The position numbers were made by a program, and so were the translations under genes. The notes beneath the pieces were generated by a model, which had not been told where the DNA came from, did not search any database, and saw nothing but the letters and a program-made list of their open reading frames with translations. A stretch of 64,000 bases of DNA, from contig NZ_BSOT01000002.1 in assembly GCF_030160655.1 (NCBI RefSeq), positions 124,001-188,000 on the forward strand, read 5' to 3'. The DNA is from Agaribacter marinus. Its GTDB lineage: Bacteria > Pseudomonadota > Gammaproteobacteria > Enterobacterales > Alteromonadaceae. Shown piece after piece: positions 27,132 to 36,054 of the stretch; positions within the stretch are counted from its first letter, which is position 1, and the number at the start of each line of letters is the position of its first letter.

Positions 27132-28142
27132 GTGAATTTGAATAAACAGAACGTCATTGTTGGTCTCGAGGGCTTGTCAATATTGCCTCGAGAAGCAGCA
27201 TTACTGAAAGAGCTCAACCCGTGGGGTTTTATATTATTTTCCCGAAATATCGCATCCCCAACACAACTAAAACGCTTGCACGCTCAATTGCAAGAAGTGT
27301 CTCAACAGGATGAGCCGATTATTCTGATTGACCAAGAAGGCGGAAGAGTGTCGCGCTTACCAAAAGCATTTTGGCGAGTTCCGCCGAGCCCTAGCGAATT
27401 TGTAAAACTTTACCGTAAAAACAAAGCGGAGGCTCAACAGGCCTGTTTTTTGAACAACCAACTCATTGCGCAAGAGCTAAAGGCATGCGGTATTAATGTA
27501 AACTGTGCGCCAATGCTCGACATTGCGCAAGATAATGCTGCCGATATTATTCATGAGCGAGGATATGGTAATACGAAAGAACAAGTAATAGCACTCGGCG
27601 CCGAAGTTATTAATGGCTTGAAATCAGGGGGCGTTGCGCCAGTCATTAAGCATATGCCAGGACATGGTAGAGGTACGTCTGACAGCCACTTTGATCTTCC
27701 CAAAGTGGCTGCTAGCAAAGAGGAACTAGGCATAGATTTCGCGCCATTTGCTGCGTTTTCTGAAGAGGCAATGGCAATGAGCGCACACATTGTTTTTTCA
27801 GCATACGATGCATCATTACCAGCGAGCATTAGCCCAACCATGTACGAGGTAATGCGCAATGAAATAGGTTTCAATGGCTTAATTATGACAGATGATATTA
27901 ATATGCATGCCCTTTCAGGCTCCATTGCTGAGCGCGCCGCAAGCGCATTGCAGGCAGGAGCAGATATCGCGCTACACTGTAGCGGCGACTTTACCGAAAT
28001 GAAAAGCTTGCTAGCAGTGGCACAACCACTAAAAGACAAGTCGCTCACTCGCGCCAAAAAAGCTGAACAAACGGCCAGACAAGTATCGTCTACTGATGCA
28101 GTAAAAGAAATCGAAACCGCTTTACAACGACTGTTAAACTAA
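27132..28142 (+). CDS. nagZ: Beta-N-acetylhexosaminidase NagZ
   Basis: The 336-residue GH3 enzyme removes GlcNAc from anhydromuropeptides in cytoplasmic peptidoglycan recycling. It has the NagZ hallmark KHMPGHGRGTSDSH (near 173-186, with the Asp-His dyad) and the catalytic Asp in LIMTDDINMHAL. DQEGGRVSRL is also conserved. The start is GTG, weakly supported by AGGA upstream. Length matches E. coli NagZ (341 aa). The usual motif is KHFPGHG; M in place of F is a mild change. Confidence 0.95.
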   Translation: MNLNKQNVIVGLEGLSILPREAALLKELNPWGFILFSRNIASPTQLKRLHAQLQEVSQQDEPIILIDQEGGRVSRLPKAFWRVPPSPSEFVKLYRKNKAEAQQACFLNNQLIAQELKACGINVNCAPMLDIAQDNAADIIHERGYGNTKEQVIALGAEVINGLKSGGVAPVIKHMPGHGRGTSDSHFDLPKVAASKEELGIDFAPFAAFSEEAMAMSAHIVFSAYDASLPASISPTMYEVMRNEIGFNGLIMTDDINMHALSGSIAERAASALQAGADIALHCSGDFTEMKSLLAVAQPLKDKSLTRAKKAEQTARQVSSTDAVKEIETALQRLLN

Positions 28143-28232
28143 TTGGTGAGACAATCTACATTCAAAAAAAACCGCACAATCAAATAGCTTGGTAAACTCT
28201 CGCACAAGTTATTGGCAGAAAGAGCAAAAACA

Positions 28233-28664
28233 TTGGCTAAGCAAAAACCTATCTTCGATATACATAGCTTTGGTATTTACGACGGCTGGGACGAAAAAAG
28301 TAAAAAGCTGCCTAAAATAAAAACGTTTACGACGGCAATACCTGCACAACTCGACATAGAATTTGGTCTGATTTTAAATGTACAAAAAGGTAAAGGTATC
28401 TGCCTTGACTGGATTATTCATCACCCGGATGTCTGCGACAAAAAAGGCAATCCAATGGCACCTTTTGAAGGTGAAGTCTATGTGCGTACTAATGACTGGG
28501 ATTTTTACCTTGGCGATACGATATGGGAACCAATCAGTAATGCTGAAGGTGATTGGCACATGATGATTTCATATCGCGGCAAAACTGTTGTAGAGAAAAC
28601 CTTCAGCGTCGCACAAGCGCATGGCGACGGTGAAATCCAATTTTGGAAAAAACGGGGTTATTAG
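28233..28664 (+). CDS. DUF3859 domain protein
   Basis: The roughly 143-residue cytoplasmic protein matches the DUF3859 family: IFDIHSFGIYDGWD near the start, LNVQKGKGICLDWIIHHP in the middle, and VYVRTNDWDFYLGDTIW. Function unknown. Two TTG codons, 28212 and 28233, are possible starts; 28233 (MAKQKP) fits the family better. It lies about 90 bp after nagZ on the same strand and converges with the acetylesterase gene across 11 bp. Confidence 0.8.
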   Translation: MAKQKPIFDIHSFGIYDGWDEKSKKLPKIKTFTTAIPAQLDIEFGLILNVQKGKGICLDWIIHHPDVCDKKGNPMAPFEGEVYVRTNDWDFYLGDTIWEPISNAEGDWHMMISYRGKTVVEKTFSVAQAHGDGEIQFWKKRGY

Positions 28665-28675
28665 ATCACTAGACG

Positions 28676-30643
28676 CTAACGCCCTCGCCTAAATGGAACG
28701 GCGGGAAACCCTTCTCGATTGTATAGATTGGCAGGCGAATTATTAGCCCAAGCATATCGAACATGTTTGGGTTTTCTTACTTTTTTACTTCCCACCACTA
28801 CATAATCGCCGTTTATAGCAGCATCTGCGGTATGATACACACCGTCACTACCGGCCACTTCAAAGCCAAGCAAACTATTCCCATCCACTATAAGCCCAGA
28901 GCCTAGGTGTTGATAACTTATCAACAACTTGCCTTTATTCACTTTAACTGCGTCAACCATCGGCCCTTGATAAACGATGTTTTTTCCATAAACAGTGGCT
29001 TGTGCAGCAGCATATAAGCGTTCACCCACTATCTGTTTGTTTCTAGGGTGGATATCGTAAGCATCTCCTGCATCAATGAGTACCGCCATCGCAGTATTCG
29101 GTAACGATAACGTTTGGGTTTGCGCTTCTCGCAATTCGGCCCATTGGCTTTCCATTGGCTTTTTCTGTTGAGGGTGCATACTCGCCAATTGGGCAAAAAT
29201 AAACGGCATATCTGGTTGTTGCCAGCGTTCACGCCAACTTTCAATCATTGTCGAAAAAAGCGTTTTATATACGTTTGCCTTACGTACATTACTTTCCCCC
29301 TGATACCAGATAACGCCTTTTATGGGGAAGTGAATCAAGGGGTGTATCATCGCATTATAGAGTGTCCCAGTTTGCTGCCAGTAGCGTTTTGGCATCGGCA
29401 GCTCCCCTTCGAGCGTATTATTTATTCTCCATCCTTTGTTTAGCATGAGCTTCTGGGTATTAGTTTGTAAGAAAAGTTTGCCCTTGGTACCAATATTTAC
29501 CCTGTTATCCCAAGTACTTAACGCACGTATGGCTAATACATTTTCACCTGTTTTGAACATGCTAGCCGCAATAGTAATAGGTTCGTTTTTATCGCTTCCC
29601 TTTTTTTGTTTTAACATCTGATTATTGAGGTAAATTTGAGCCTGTGGAGGTAACCAGCCAATGTTCAAGGACGCCTCGGAAGGGATGGACTTAAGCGTAA
29701 ACGTTTTTCGTGCCCAAACAATATTGTTTAGCACATCACCCATCGGCAGAGACGTCTTAGTCCAAGCAGAATCATCAAATGTAAGCGAGGCATAACTCAT
29801 TTCTGAATGACCGACAGTACTATTTAATTTTTCGGCTTGAATAATGTGTTCCAAACGGGAGTTTTCAAATATTGGTAGCCATTTTTGTGGCTCTTCCAGG
29901 TATGCGTTAGCTTTTTCCTTGTATTCCTTGATGCCTAATAAGTCTTCCAGTGGAGTCCAAGCCTCAGCTGGAGTGCCTCCCCATGTAGCATCTATAATCC
30001 CGACCGGCACCTTGGTATCTAGATGCAACCTTTTTGCAAAGAACCACGCGACAGCAGAAAATTCACCTGCATCTTTAGGCGAGGCAAGTTTCCACTCGCC
30101 CGTTACCCTTTGCTGTGGCATGGGCGCATATTTGTTTTTTACGCCAAAATACCGGACTAAGGGATAGTTGCTGTCGTCAATTTCTGCCTGCCAGTTGTCC
30201 ACTTTCCATTCGAGTTTCCACTCCATATTAGATTGCCCTGACGCAAGCCATACATCACCAAAATATACATCAGACACGACAATTTCGTTACCGTCACTTG
30301 TGGCCCTGATATCGTATGGCCCGCCTGCTGTTTGCGCAGGCACTTGAATCGACCACTCTCCCGTTTTATCAGCCTCTGTAACATACGCATTTCCTTTAAA
30401 GACAACATTAACCCTTTGATGCATGGGTGCACTGCCAGAAATAGTCAACGGCATTTGTCTTTGAATTACCATATGGTCAGCGAAAAGAGGGGCCAAAGAA
30501 AATGAAGGGCCTTGTGCGTACCCGGGTATCTGGACGGAAACAAGCGCTACAATCGCAAGCAAGCATTTGAATAAAATAAGGTGTTGTATACGTTTAAAAA
30601 AGGACGTAATTGGAGTTACTTTGCGTTTAAACAAGGTTGGCAT
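28676..30643 (-). CDS. Sialate O-acetylesterase-like (SASA) secreted esterase
   Basis: The 655-residue secreted protein has an N-terminal signal (about 20-43, ending YAQ). The SGNH/SASA catalytic parts are SGQSNMEW (nucleophile Ser), WGGTPAEAWT and VIWYQGESNVRKA. A jelly-roll/GH2-like sugar-binding insert (about 270-400) sits between the SGNH halves, as in large SASA proteins and CE20-like acetylesterases. It probably removes O-acetyl groups from a polysaccharide in the periplasm. With the glycosidase and TRAP genes nearby, it belongs to the carbohydrate locus. No sialic-acid catabolic genes are visible, so the sialate name is only a family label. Confidence 0.88.
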   Translation of the reverse strand: MPTLFKRKVTPITSFFKRIQHLILFKCLLAIVALVSVQIPGYAQGPSFSLAPLFADHMVIQRQMPLTISGSAPMHQRVNVVFKGNAYVTEADKTGEWSIQVPAQTAGGPYDIRATSDGNEIVVSDVYFGDVWLASGQSNMEWKLEWKVDNWQAEIDDSNYPLVRYFGVKNKYAPMPQQRVTGEWKLASPKDAGEFSAVAWFFAKRLHLDTKVPVGIIDATWGGTPAEAWTPLEDLLGIKEYKEKANAYLEEPQKWLPIFENSRLEHIIQAEKLNSTVGHSEMSYASLTFDDSAWTKTSLPMGDVLNNIVWARKTFTLKSIPSEASLNIGWLPPQAQIYLNNQMLKQKKGSDKNEPITIAASMFKTGENVLAIRALSTWDNRVNIGTKGKLFLQTNTQKLMLNKGWRINNTLEGELPMPKRYWQQTGTLYNAMIHPLIHFPIKGVIWYQGESNVRKANVYKTLFSTMIESWRERWQQPDMPFIFAQLASMHPQQKKPMESQWAELREAQTQTLSLPNTAMAVLIDAGDAYDIHPRNKQIVGERLYAAAQATVYGKNIVYQGPMVDAVKVNKGKLLISYQHLGSGLIVDGNSLLGFEVAGSDGVYHTADAAINGDYVVVGSKKVRKPKHVRYAWANNSPANLYNREGFPAVPFRRGR

Positions 30644-30766
30644 TAGTCGCGACCAAGAAATATAGGTTAGGCTAAAATAGCGTATTTACATACTTAACGC
30701 ATTAGTGTTTTTAACAATTTGTCTTATTTTTTTAACTTGTTATTGTACGTCCACATGCCGTTGCTT

Positions 30767-31642
30767 TTATTGCCACATCACTAATATTGCAGCAATGGAT
30801 ATTAATAACAACCCGATCAATTCGTTTCGCTTGACTCGCTGCTTCAACCAAAACGTTGATAGAAAAATTGTGAATAGTACTTCAATTTGTCCTAAGGTTT
30901 TTACGTAAGCGACATACTGTAAAGACATTGCACTAAACCAACCAATTGACCCTATACAACTGGTAAAACTTGTCGCTAACGTTAGCTTTTTATGCGCTTT
31001 TAATTGAACAAATGTATGTGGTTCTTTATAAGCAATATAGATAAGCAGTAAGACTGTTTGCACGCACAATACCCATACTAATACCCACGCGGCTTTGTGC
31101 GGAAACGGTAAATCCAACGCTAATGAAGCCTCTCGAACATATAAGGATGTCAGTGCAAAACTCGTCCCACATGCAAGTCCAATAAATACAGTTCTTACGC
31201 TAAAACTATCTTTCTTTAACAGCCCACTCAACATAAATATCGCCAATGTGCCAAGTAAAATCCCACCCCAACCTAGCACTGACAACTGACTACCAAAAAA
31301 AAGCATGCCGATAACCCCAGCAACCAACGCTTCACTTTTTGCTAGTCCCGCACCGATAGCAAAATTCTTTTGTTTGAATAAAACGACCATTAACGCGGTT
31401 GCCAATATTTGCAGACAAGCGGCAATACCCACATAAACTAGGAAGGTTAGGGAAAAGTCAGGAATGGCTTGCGGAGAAAAAACGTACAGAGTAAATAAAT
31501 AAACTGCAGCAATGGGCGATGCGAATAAAAACCTTGCCAAAGTCACGCCAGAAGTACTGACACTGCTGCTCAATTTACTCTGTAGTGCGTTACGACCCGT
31601 TTGCATGAAAGCCGCAAGCAAGGTAAAGAATATCCATGCCAT
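30767..31642 (-). CDS. EamA/DMT-family permease
   Basis: The 291-residue membrane protein has about ten hydrophobic segments in two EamA repeats, starting MAWIFFTLLAAFMQTGRNALQ and ending IGLLLISIAAILVMW. It lies 123 bp upstream of the acetylesterase on the same strand and diverges from the big glycosidase gene across about 220 bp. It may move a sugar or other product of the locus; DMT proteins cover many substrates, so none is proposed. Distinct from the RhtA-like protein at 11.6-12.5 kb. Confidence 0.85.
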   Translation of the reverse strand: MAWIFFTLLAAFMQTGRNALQSKLSSSVSTSGVTLARFLFASPIAAVYLFTLYVFSPQAIPDFSLTFLVYVGIAACLQILATALMVVLFKQKNFAIGAGLAKSEALVAGVIGMLFFGSQLSVLGWGGILLGTLAIFMLSGLLKKDSFSVRTVFIGLACGTSFALTSLYVREASLALDLPFPHKAAWVLVWVLCVQTVLLLIYIAYKEPHTFVQLKAHKKLTLATSFTSCIGSIGWFSAMSLQYVAYVKTLGQIEVLFTIFLSTFWLKQRVKRNELIGLLLISIAAILVMWQ

Positions 31643-31816
31643 GAAAGTATAGGAGCCCGTTGTTTTATAACGCTATGTTGTACACAATCATACCGACAAT
31701 ACGCGAGCGTCGCGCGACTGTTTCGTTATAAACCATATTTGGGTGTCATGTTTGGCGACACACATGCAAAACGCATAGGGTGTTTTTATGTGGAGGATGC
31801 AATCCAAATAGTGTAA

Positions 31817-31834
31817 TGTATATATAAATATACA
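31817..31834. promoter_or_regulatory. AT-rich palindrome upstream of the glycosidase gene
   Basis: TGTATAT (31817-31823) and ATATACA (31828-31834) form a perfect 7-bp inverted repeat with a 4-nt spacer, 26 bp before the glycosidase ATG in the divergent promoter region. An overlapping AGTGTA-N15-TACACT symmetry is also present. It could be an operator, but AT-richness makes chance symmetry plausible. Confidence 0.3.
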
Positions 31835-31860
31835 CTTTTATATATAACGCAGTATTTTAC

Positions 31861-34332
31861 ATGTTAATGTTATCAATGCTTAAAAACCGACACTTTCCTG
31901 CATTCTCAGGGACGCGCGCTGCCGTCACAGTTATCATGATATTTATCCTCAATGGCTTTGCTGGTGCAGTGAGGGCCGATGTCGTACTACTTGGTGACAA
32001 CAGTCCTTGGGGCAACGTTAAGGATGGCGATTTCGATCTTGTTCCTGGGTGGGCGGTGCATGATTCCCCCCATTGGCGAGTAAACGAGACATTGAGCAAA
32101 GGCGAGCAAAAAGCGGGCGTTGCAAAAAATGTGTTTACTACCCGAGGAAAAACGTTAACGGTAGTTGAATCCTATGCATTGAATAGTGCTGACTATCCAA
32201 CATTTTATGATAAAGACACTTTATCTTGGCATATTGCGCTTAAAGCTGAGCACAAGTCAGAGGCCTCAGTTAGCTTAAGCCTTATGTTTGGTGACCGCGA
32301 AGTCATACTCTCTGCACCGCGTGCCCTTAACGGCGGACCGGCCCCTTTATCTAGTTTTTCAGGTACTTATAAAATGACGAAGGCGGACGTTAACAGTCCA
32401 ACGCCTGTTTTTCGGGTATACGTCAATGCGACCGCGGGCGTATCCGTTTTTATCCATAATGTGGATATAAAAGTCTTAGACAAAGGCCTACCCGCTCCGC
32501 AGAACATTCAGGTTTCATCAAAAGATGGCAGTAACCTTCTGCAGTGGAAGAGCAAAACTGGAAATACGCCAGTGAACATATATCGCAAGGCGCAATTCAA
32601 TAAAAATTATACTAAAATAGGCAATACAAAAACGACACGCTTCGAAGATACTTCAGTTATAAGTGGTGTCGAGTATAAGTATGTACTTACTTATTTGCAT
32701 AATTTAAAAGAATCGAATGCAAGTGCGGCGCTAAGTCACCGACAAACAGATAACCAAGCACCTACGGCCCCAAAAACACTGTCAATCAGTCCGCTCAACA
32801 CAGAAATCGAACTGAGCTGGAACAAAACAGATAACGACACGGCTTACTATCAAGTATTCCGCAAAAATTCGGCATTTTCTGGCTATATATTGTTAGCGGA
32901 CAATATTCGCCAAAATAAGTTTGTTGATCTCATTCCAACGAAAGAAGAATTGAATGACTATAAGGTACGCGCGGTAGATTATTCAGGTAATACTAGCAAA
33001 ATGTCAGACGTTATTTCTGCACAAGTAAAAGCGGTAAACGGTGCTGCATTTTCTGACTTGATTAAACCAATGCCAATCCTATCGAGTTTACGCTCGGATT
33101 TATGGGGCGCAGACAATGTCCTCCCTCGCGATCCTCATAATGGAATGGAACACCCCGACTGGTCATATTGGGGCGGAAACCCGGTGTTAGACGATGACGG
33201 CAAATATCATATGCAAGTGGTTCGCTGGCCTGAAAACGCGCTACGCGGCCATTGGGAATGGTCCGATTCTACGGTAGCACATGTAGTATCCGACCACCCA
33301 GTGGGTCCTTATTCCGTCGTAAAAGACACCGCTTATGACTACGCAAACGGTAAAGGCCACAACGCCGATATCATCCTAATGAATGACGGAAGCTATTTAC
33401 TTTATTCGTTAATTAACTGGAAGCCGACACTACTTAAGTCTAAATCCATGAACGGCCCTTGGGAACTCGTTGGCGAAATGACCATCGAATATGATGCTAA
33501 CGCTTTAGGTGATGAGCGAGAGTACCAAGTACAACGGAACTTATCAGGCGTGCAACTGGACGATGGTAGCATGCTATTTGTCAGCAAGTTTGGGCGGATG
33601 ATTAAAAGTGACAGCTTACTTGGCCCATACAAAGTGCTGACAGATGTGATCAACAACAATGAGACGATTCCAGAATGGTATCGAAAGTCGAACTACGAAG
33701 ATCCTGTTATGTGGCGAGACGACGTACAATTTCATATGATTATCAATGCGTTCTTAGACTATCGGGCCATTTACCTGCGCTCAAAGGATGGTATTCATTG
33801 GCAATTCGAAACGGGGATTGCATACACGCCCACGAGTACCGTTTATGAAGATGGCACACGCACTCACTGGTACAAACTAGAGCGTCCACACGTGTTGCAA
33901 GACAAGTTTGGACGAGCCACGCACTTGTCACTTGCTGCTATAGACACCGTCAAACGCCAAGACTTTGCCAACGACAAACATAGCTCTAAAAATTTAATAA
34001 TTCCTTTAACCGTCACTAAACGCATCGAAATATTGGGTACCGAAATGACGGGTGACGGGGATAGCATAGTCAGTTTGCTAATAAAACAAGAAAAGGGCTT
34101 CAATCCTGAAAACGACATAAACGTAGACACCTTGCAGTTTGGCGCATCCCAAAAAGTTAACTTTGGGAACGGCGCAAGCGCAGTCGGCCTAAGGCAACAT
34201 GATGACGGTCTTGTACTATTATTCAATAAAGACGATTTAGGACTCGACGACAGTAATTTTACTGCCAAACTTATCGGGAGAACATCAGATGGCGAATTAC
34301 TAGTGGGCTATGCTGCACTCCACGACGAGTAA
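31861..34332 (+). CDS. Secreted FN3-containing beta-propeller glycoside hydrolase
   Basis: The 823-residue protein has an N-terminal signal (about 10-39, ending VRAD). A beta-sandwich module follows (about 40-205), then two fibronectin-III-like units (from about 210 and 298) and a C-terminal beta-propeller (about 400-720). The propeller has repeated strand pattern with GHNADIILMNDGSYLL, SNYEDPVMWRDD and YKLERPHVLQDKFG, resembling GH43/GH117-type five-bladed glycosidases. The acidic residues D (HNAD), D (YEDP) and E (LERP) are catalytic candidates. The substrate is likely an algal or plant polysaccharide (inference). Exact CAZy family is not assigned. Start is uncertain: three close Met codons (31861, 31867, 31876) and no strong Shine-Dalgarno. 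Confidence 0.72.
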   Translation: MLMLSMLKNRHFPAFSGTRAAVTVIMIFILNGFAGAVRADVVLLGDNSPWGNVKDGDFDLVPGWAVHDSPHWRVNETLSKGEQKAGVAKNVFTTRGKTLTVVESYALNSADYPTFYDKDTLSWHIALKAEHKSEASVSLSLMFGDREVILSAPRALNGGPAPLSSFSGTYKMTKADVNSPTPVFRVYVNATAGVSVFIHNVDIKVLDKGLPAPQNIQVSSKDGSNLLQWKSKTGNTPVNIYRKAQFNKNYTKIGNTKTTRFEDTSVISGVEYKYVLTYLHNLKESNASAALSHRQTDNQAPTAPKTLSISPLNTEIELSWNKTDNDTAYYQVFRKNSAFSGYILLADNIRQNKFVDLIPTKEELNDYKVRAVDYSGNTSKMSDVISAQVKAVNGAAFSDLIKPMPILSSLRSDLWGADNVLPRDPHNGMEHPDWSYWGGNPVLDDDGKYHMQVVRWPENALRGHWEWSDSTVAHVVSDHPVGPYSVVKDTAYDYANGKGHNADIILMNDGSYLLYSLINWKPTLLKSKSMNGPWELVGEMTIEYDANALGDEREYQVQRNLSGVQLDDGSMLFVSKFGRMIKSDSLLGPYKVLTDVINNNETIPEWYRKSNYEDPVMWRDDVQFHMIINAFLDYRAIYLRSKDGIHWQFETGIAYTPTSTVYEDGTRTHWYKLERPHVLQDKFGRATHLSLAAIDTVKRQDFANDKHSSKNLIIPLTVTKRIEILGTEMTGDGDSIVSLLIKQEKGFNPENDINVDTLQFGASQKVNFGNGASAVGLRQHDDGLVLLFNKDDLGLDDSNFTAKLIGRTSDGELLVGYAALHDE

Positions 34333-34505
34333 AGGTCGCTGTCTGCGAAACACCTAAGAACGTTCAAAAATCCGCCATTCTAAAATCGAGTAAGATATCC
34401 GTTGCTTTTGTATGGTGGACTGCGATAATCTTCACACAAACATTTATTTTACATATAAGCAACAATTCAGCTATTCAAGCGCCCAAATCCGGACTATTAA
34501 CTTAA

Positions 34506-35501
34506 ATGAGCATACTCAACGCAATCATTGCCAGCATTTCGATTATTCTTTTGCTGAGCGTTTCGACTAGTACATCCGCTAAACGCGATGACACTAACAC
34601 GCGTGTAGTCCGTTGGGCTCACGTTTACGAACCTTCTCATGCACTTCATAAGTGGGCCTTATGGGCTAGCGAAGAAATATATAAACAAACCGATGGTCGC
34701 TATAAAATTGAAGTCTATGCCTCATCTTCTTTAGGTAAAGAAGCGCATATCAATCAAAGTTTAAGCCTAGGTTCCTTAGATATTATTTATACGGGGACAA
34801 GCTTTGCTTCACAAATATATAAACCACTAGGTTTATCCGAAATGCCCTATATTTTTGAGGATTACACGCATTGGCAGCGTTTTGTAAACTCTCCTGTTTT
34901 TACTGGTTTAGCTAATGAATACAAACGCTTATCTGGCGGAAACGTGATTGTTAGCTCTACTTATTACGGAGAGCGCCATTTAACATCTAATCGCCCTGTA
35001 ATTACTCCCGAACAAATTGAAGGGCTTAAAATACGCGTCCCTGGCGCGGCAGTATATCAGTTGTTTCCCTTGTCCTTAGGTGCAAAACCCAGCCCAATTT
35101 CATTTTCAGAAGTATATTTAGCTATTCAGCAAGGTGTTGTCGATGCACAAGAAAATCCACTACCAACGATTCAAGCGAAGAAGTTTTATGAAGTACAAAG
35201 CCATATAAATCTTACTGGCCATATACTCGGCTCAATTCTGGCGGTTGTCAGTGGCAGAACATGGAACGAATTATCACCTGATGATCAGCGCATTTTTACG
35301 ACGGTACTCAATCAAGCAGCTGAAAAGGTATCAAGTGAAACTCGATTTAATGAGCAAAACCTTTCTTCATGGTTTGAGGCCCAAGGCATTACAATCAACC
35401 AAGTAAACCGAAGTGCTTTTCGACAAAAAGTGTTAGGGTTTTATGAGCACACGACATTTTCTTATGACAGGGATATCTATGAAAGCATCCAAGCCCTCTA
35501 A
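34506..35501 (+). CDS. dctP: TRAP transporter substrate-binding protein (DctP)
   Basis: The 331-residue periplasmic receptor has a signal peptide (about 1-25, ending TSA) and the DctP-family motifs WALWASEEIYKQTDGRYKIEV, GLKIRVPGAAVYQ (conserved Arg for the ligand carboxylate) and AIQQGVVDAQENPL. It delivers an acidic substrate (C4-dicarboxylate, uronate or sialate type) to DctQM. The gene overlaps dctQ by 23 bp. Proximity to the glycosidase favours a sugar acid, which is inference. The gene symbol is generic. Confidence 0.93.
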   Translation: MSILNAIIASISIILLLSVSTSTSAKRDDTNTRVVRWAHVYEPSHALHKWALWASEEIYKQTDGRYKIEVYASSSLGKEAHINQSLSLGSLDIIYTGTSFASQIYKPLGLSEMPYIFEDYTHWQRFVNSPVFTGLANEYKRLSGGNVIVSSTYYGERHLTSNRPVITPEQIEGLKIRVPGAAVYQLFPLSLGAKPSPISFSEVYLAIQQGVVDAQENPLPTIQAKKFYEVQSHINLTGHILGSILAVVSGRTWNELSPDDQRIFTTVLNQAAEKVSSETRFNEQNLSSWFEAQGITINQVNRSAFRQKVLGFYEHTTFSYDRDIYESIQAL

Positions 35502-36048
35502 TAACGATTCGCTATTGGGCGAAATTGATTGGGATACCAGTGAAGATGACGCATTTGACCCATCAACCGTTGGTATTGAAGATTGGCTATCTATCGCCTT
35601 ATTTTTTGCGCTTGCCTTAATATTGATAGCGCAGGTACTAAGTCGTTATGTGCTAAATGCACCTTTAGGATGGACTGAAGAGGTCGCGCGCTATCAACTC
35701 GTATTATTGTCGTTTATTGGCGCCTCCATTGGGTTTCGAAAAAGATCTCATATTAGCTTCGTCTATTTCCATCGATTTATGCCTGCAAGCATAAAACCCT
35801 TACTGACACTTTTGTTATCCGTGATCAATGCCGTATTTTTAGCATTTTTACTGTACACCTGCATGCAAATCATTCCCTTATTGCAAAGTCATGAAATGAG
35901 TTCTATTTCATTTTCTATTAGCCTCTTATATGGTTTGGTTGGCTTTGCCTTAGCGGCATGTTTAGTCCGTTCAGGCATAAACACGTTTTCAGATCTCAAA
36001 CAATTAGCTACCTCAACAGCGTTAGCAGATTCTCAGGATAAGAAGTAA
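35479..36048 (+). CDS. dctQ: TRAP transporter small permease (DctQ)
   Basis: The 189-residue protein has a soluble N-terminal part and four transmembrane helices. The family region LSRYVLNAPLGWTEEVARYQLV with FIGASIGFRKRSH is clear. It is the small membrane partner of DctM. The ATG at 35479 with AGGGAT upstream is preferred; the frame is open back to 35443 inside dctP. An acidic N-terminal extension (about 30 residues, LLGEIDWDTSEDDAFD) is longer than in many DctQ proteins. Confidence 0.92.
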   Translation: MKASKPSNNDSLLGEIDWDTSEDDAFDPSTVGIEDWLSIALFFALALILIAQVLSRYVLNAPLGWTEEVARYQLVLLSFIGASIGFRKRSHISFVYFHRFMPASIKPLLTLLLSVINAVFLAFLLYTCMQIIPLLQSHEMSSISFSISLLYGLVGFALAACLVRSGINTFSDLKQLATSTALADSQDKK

Positions 36049-36054
36049 AAAAAT

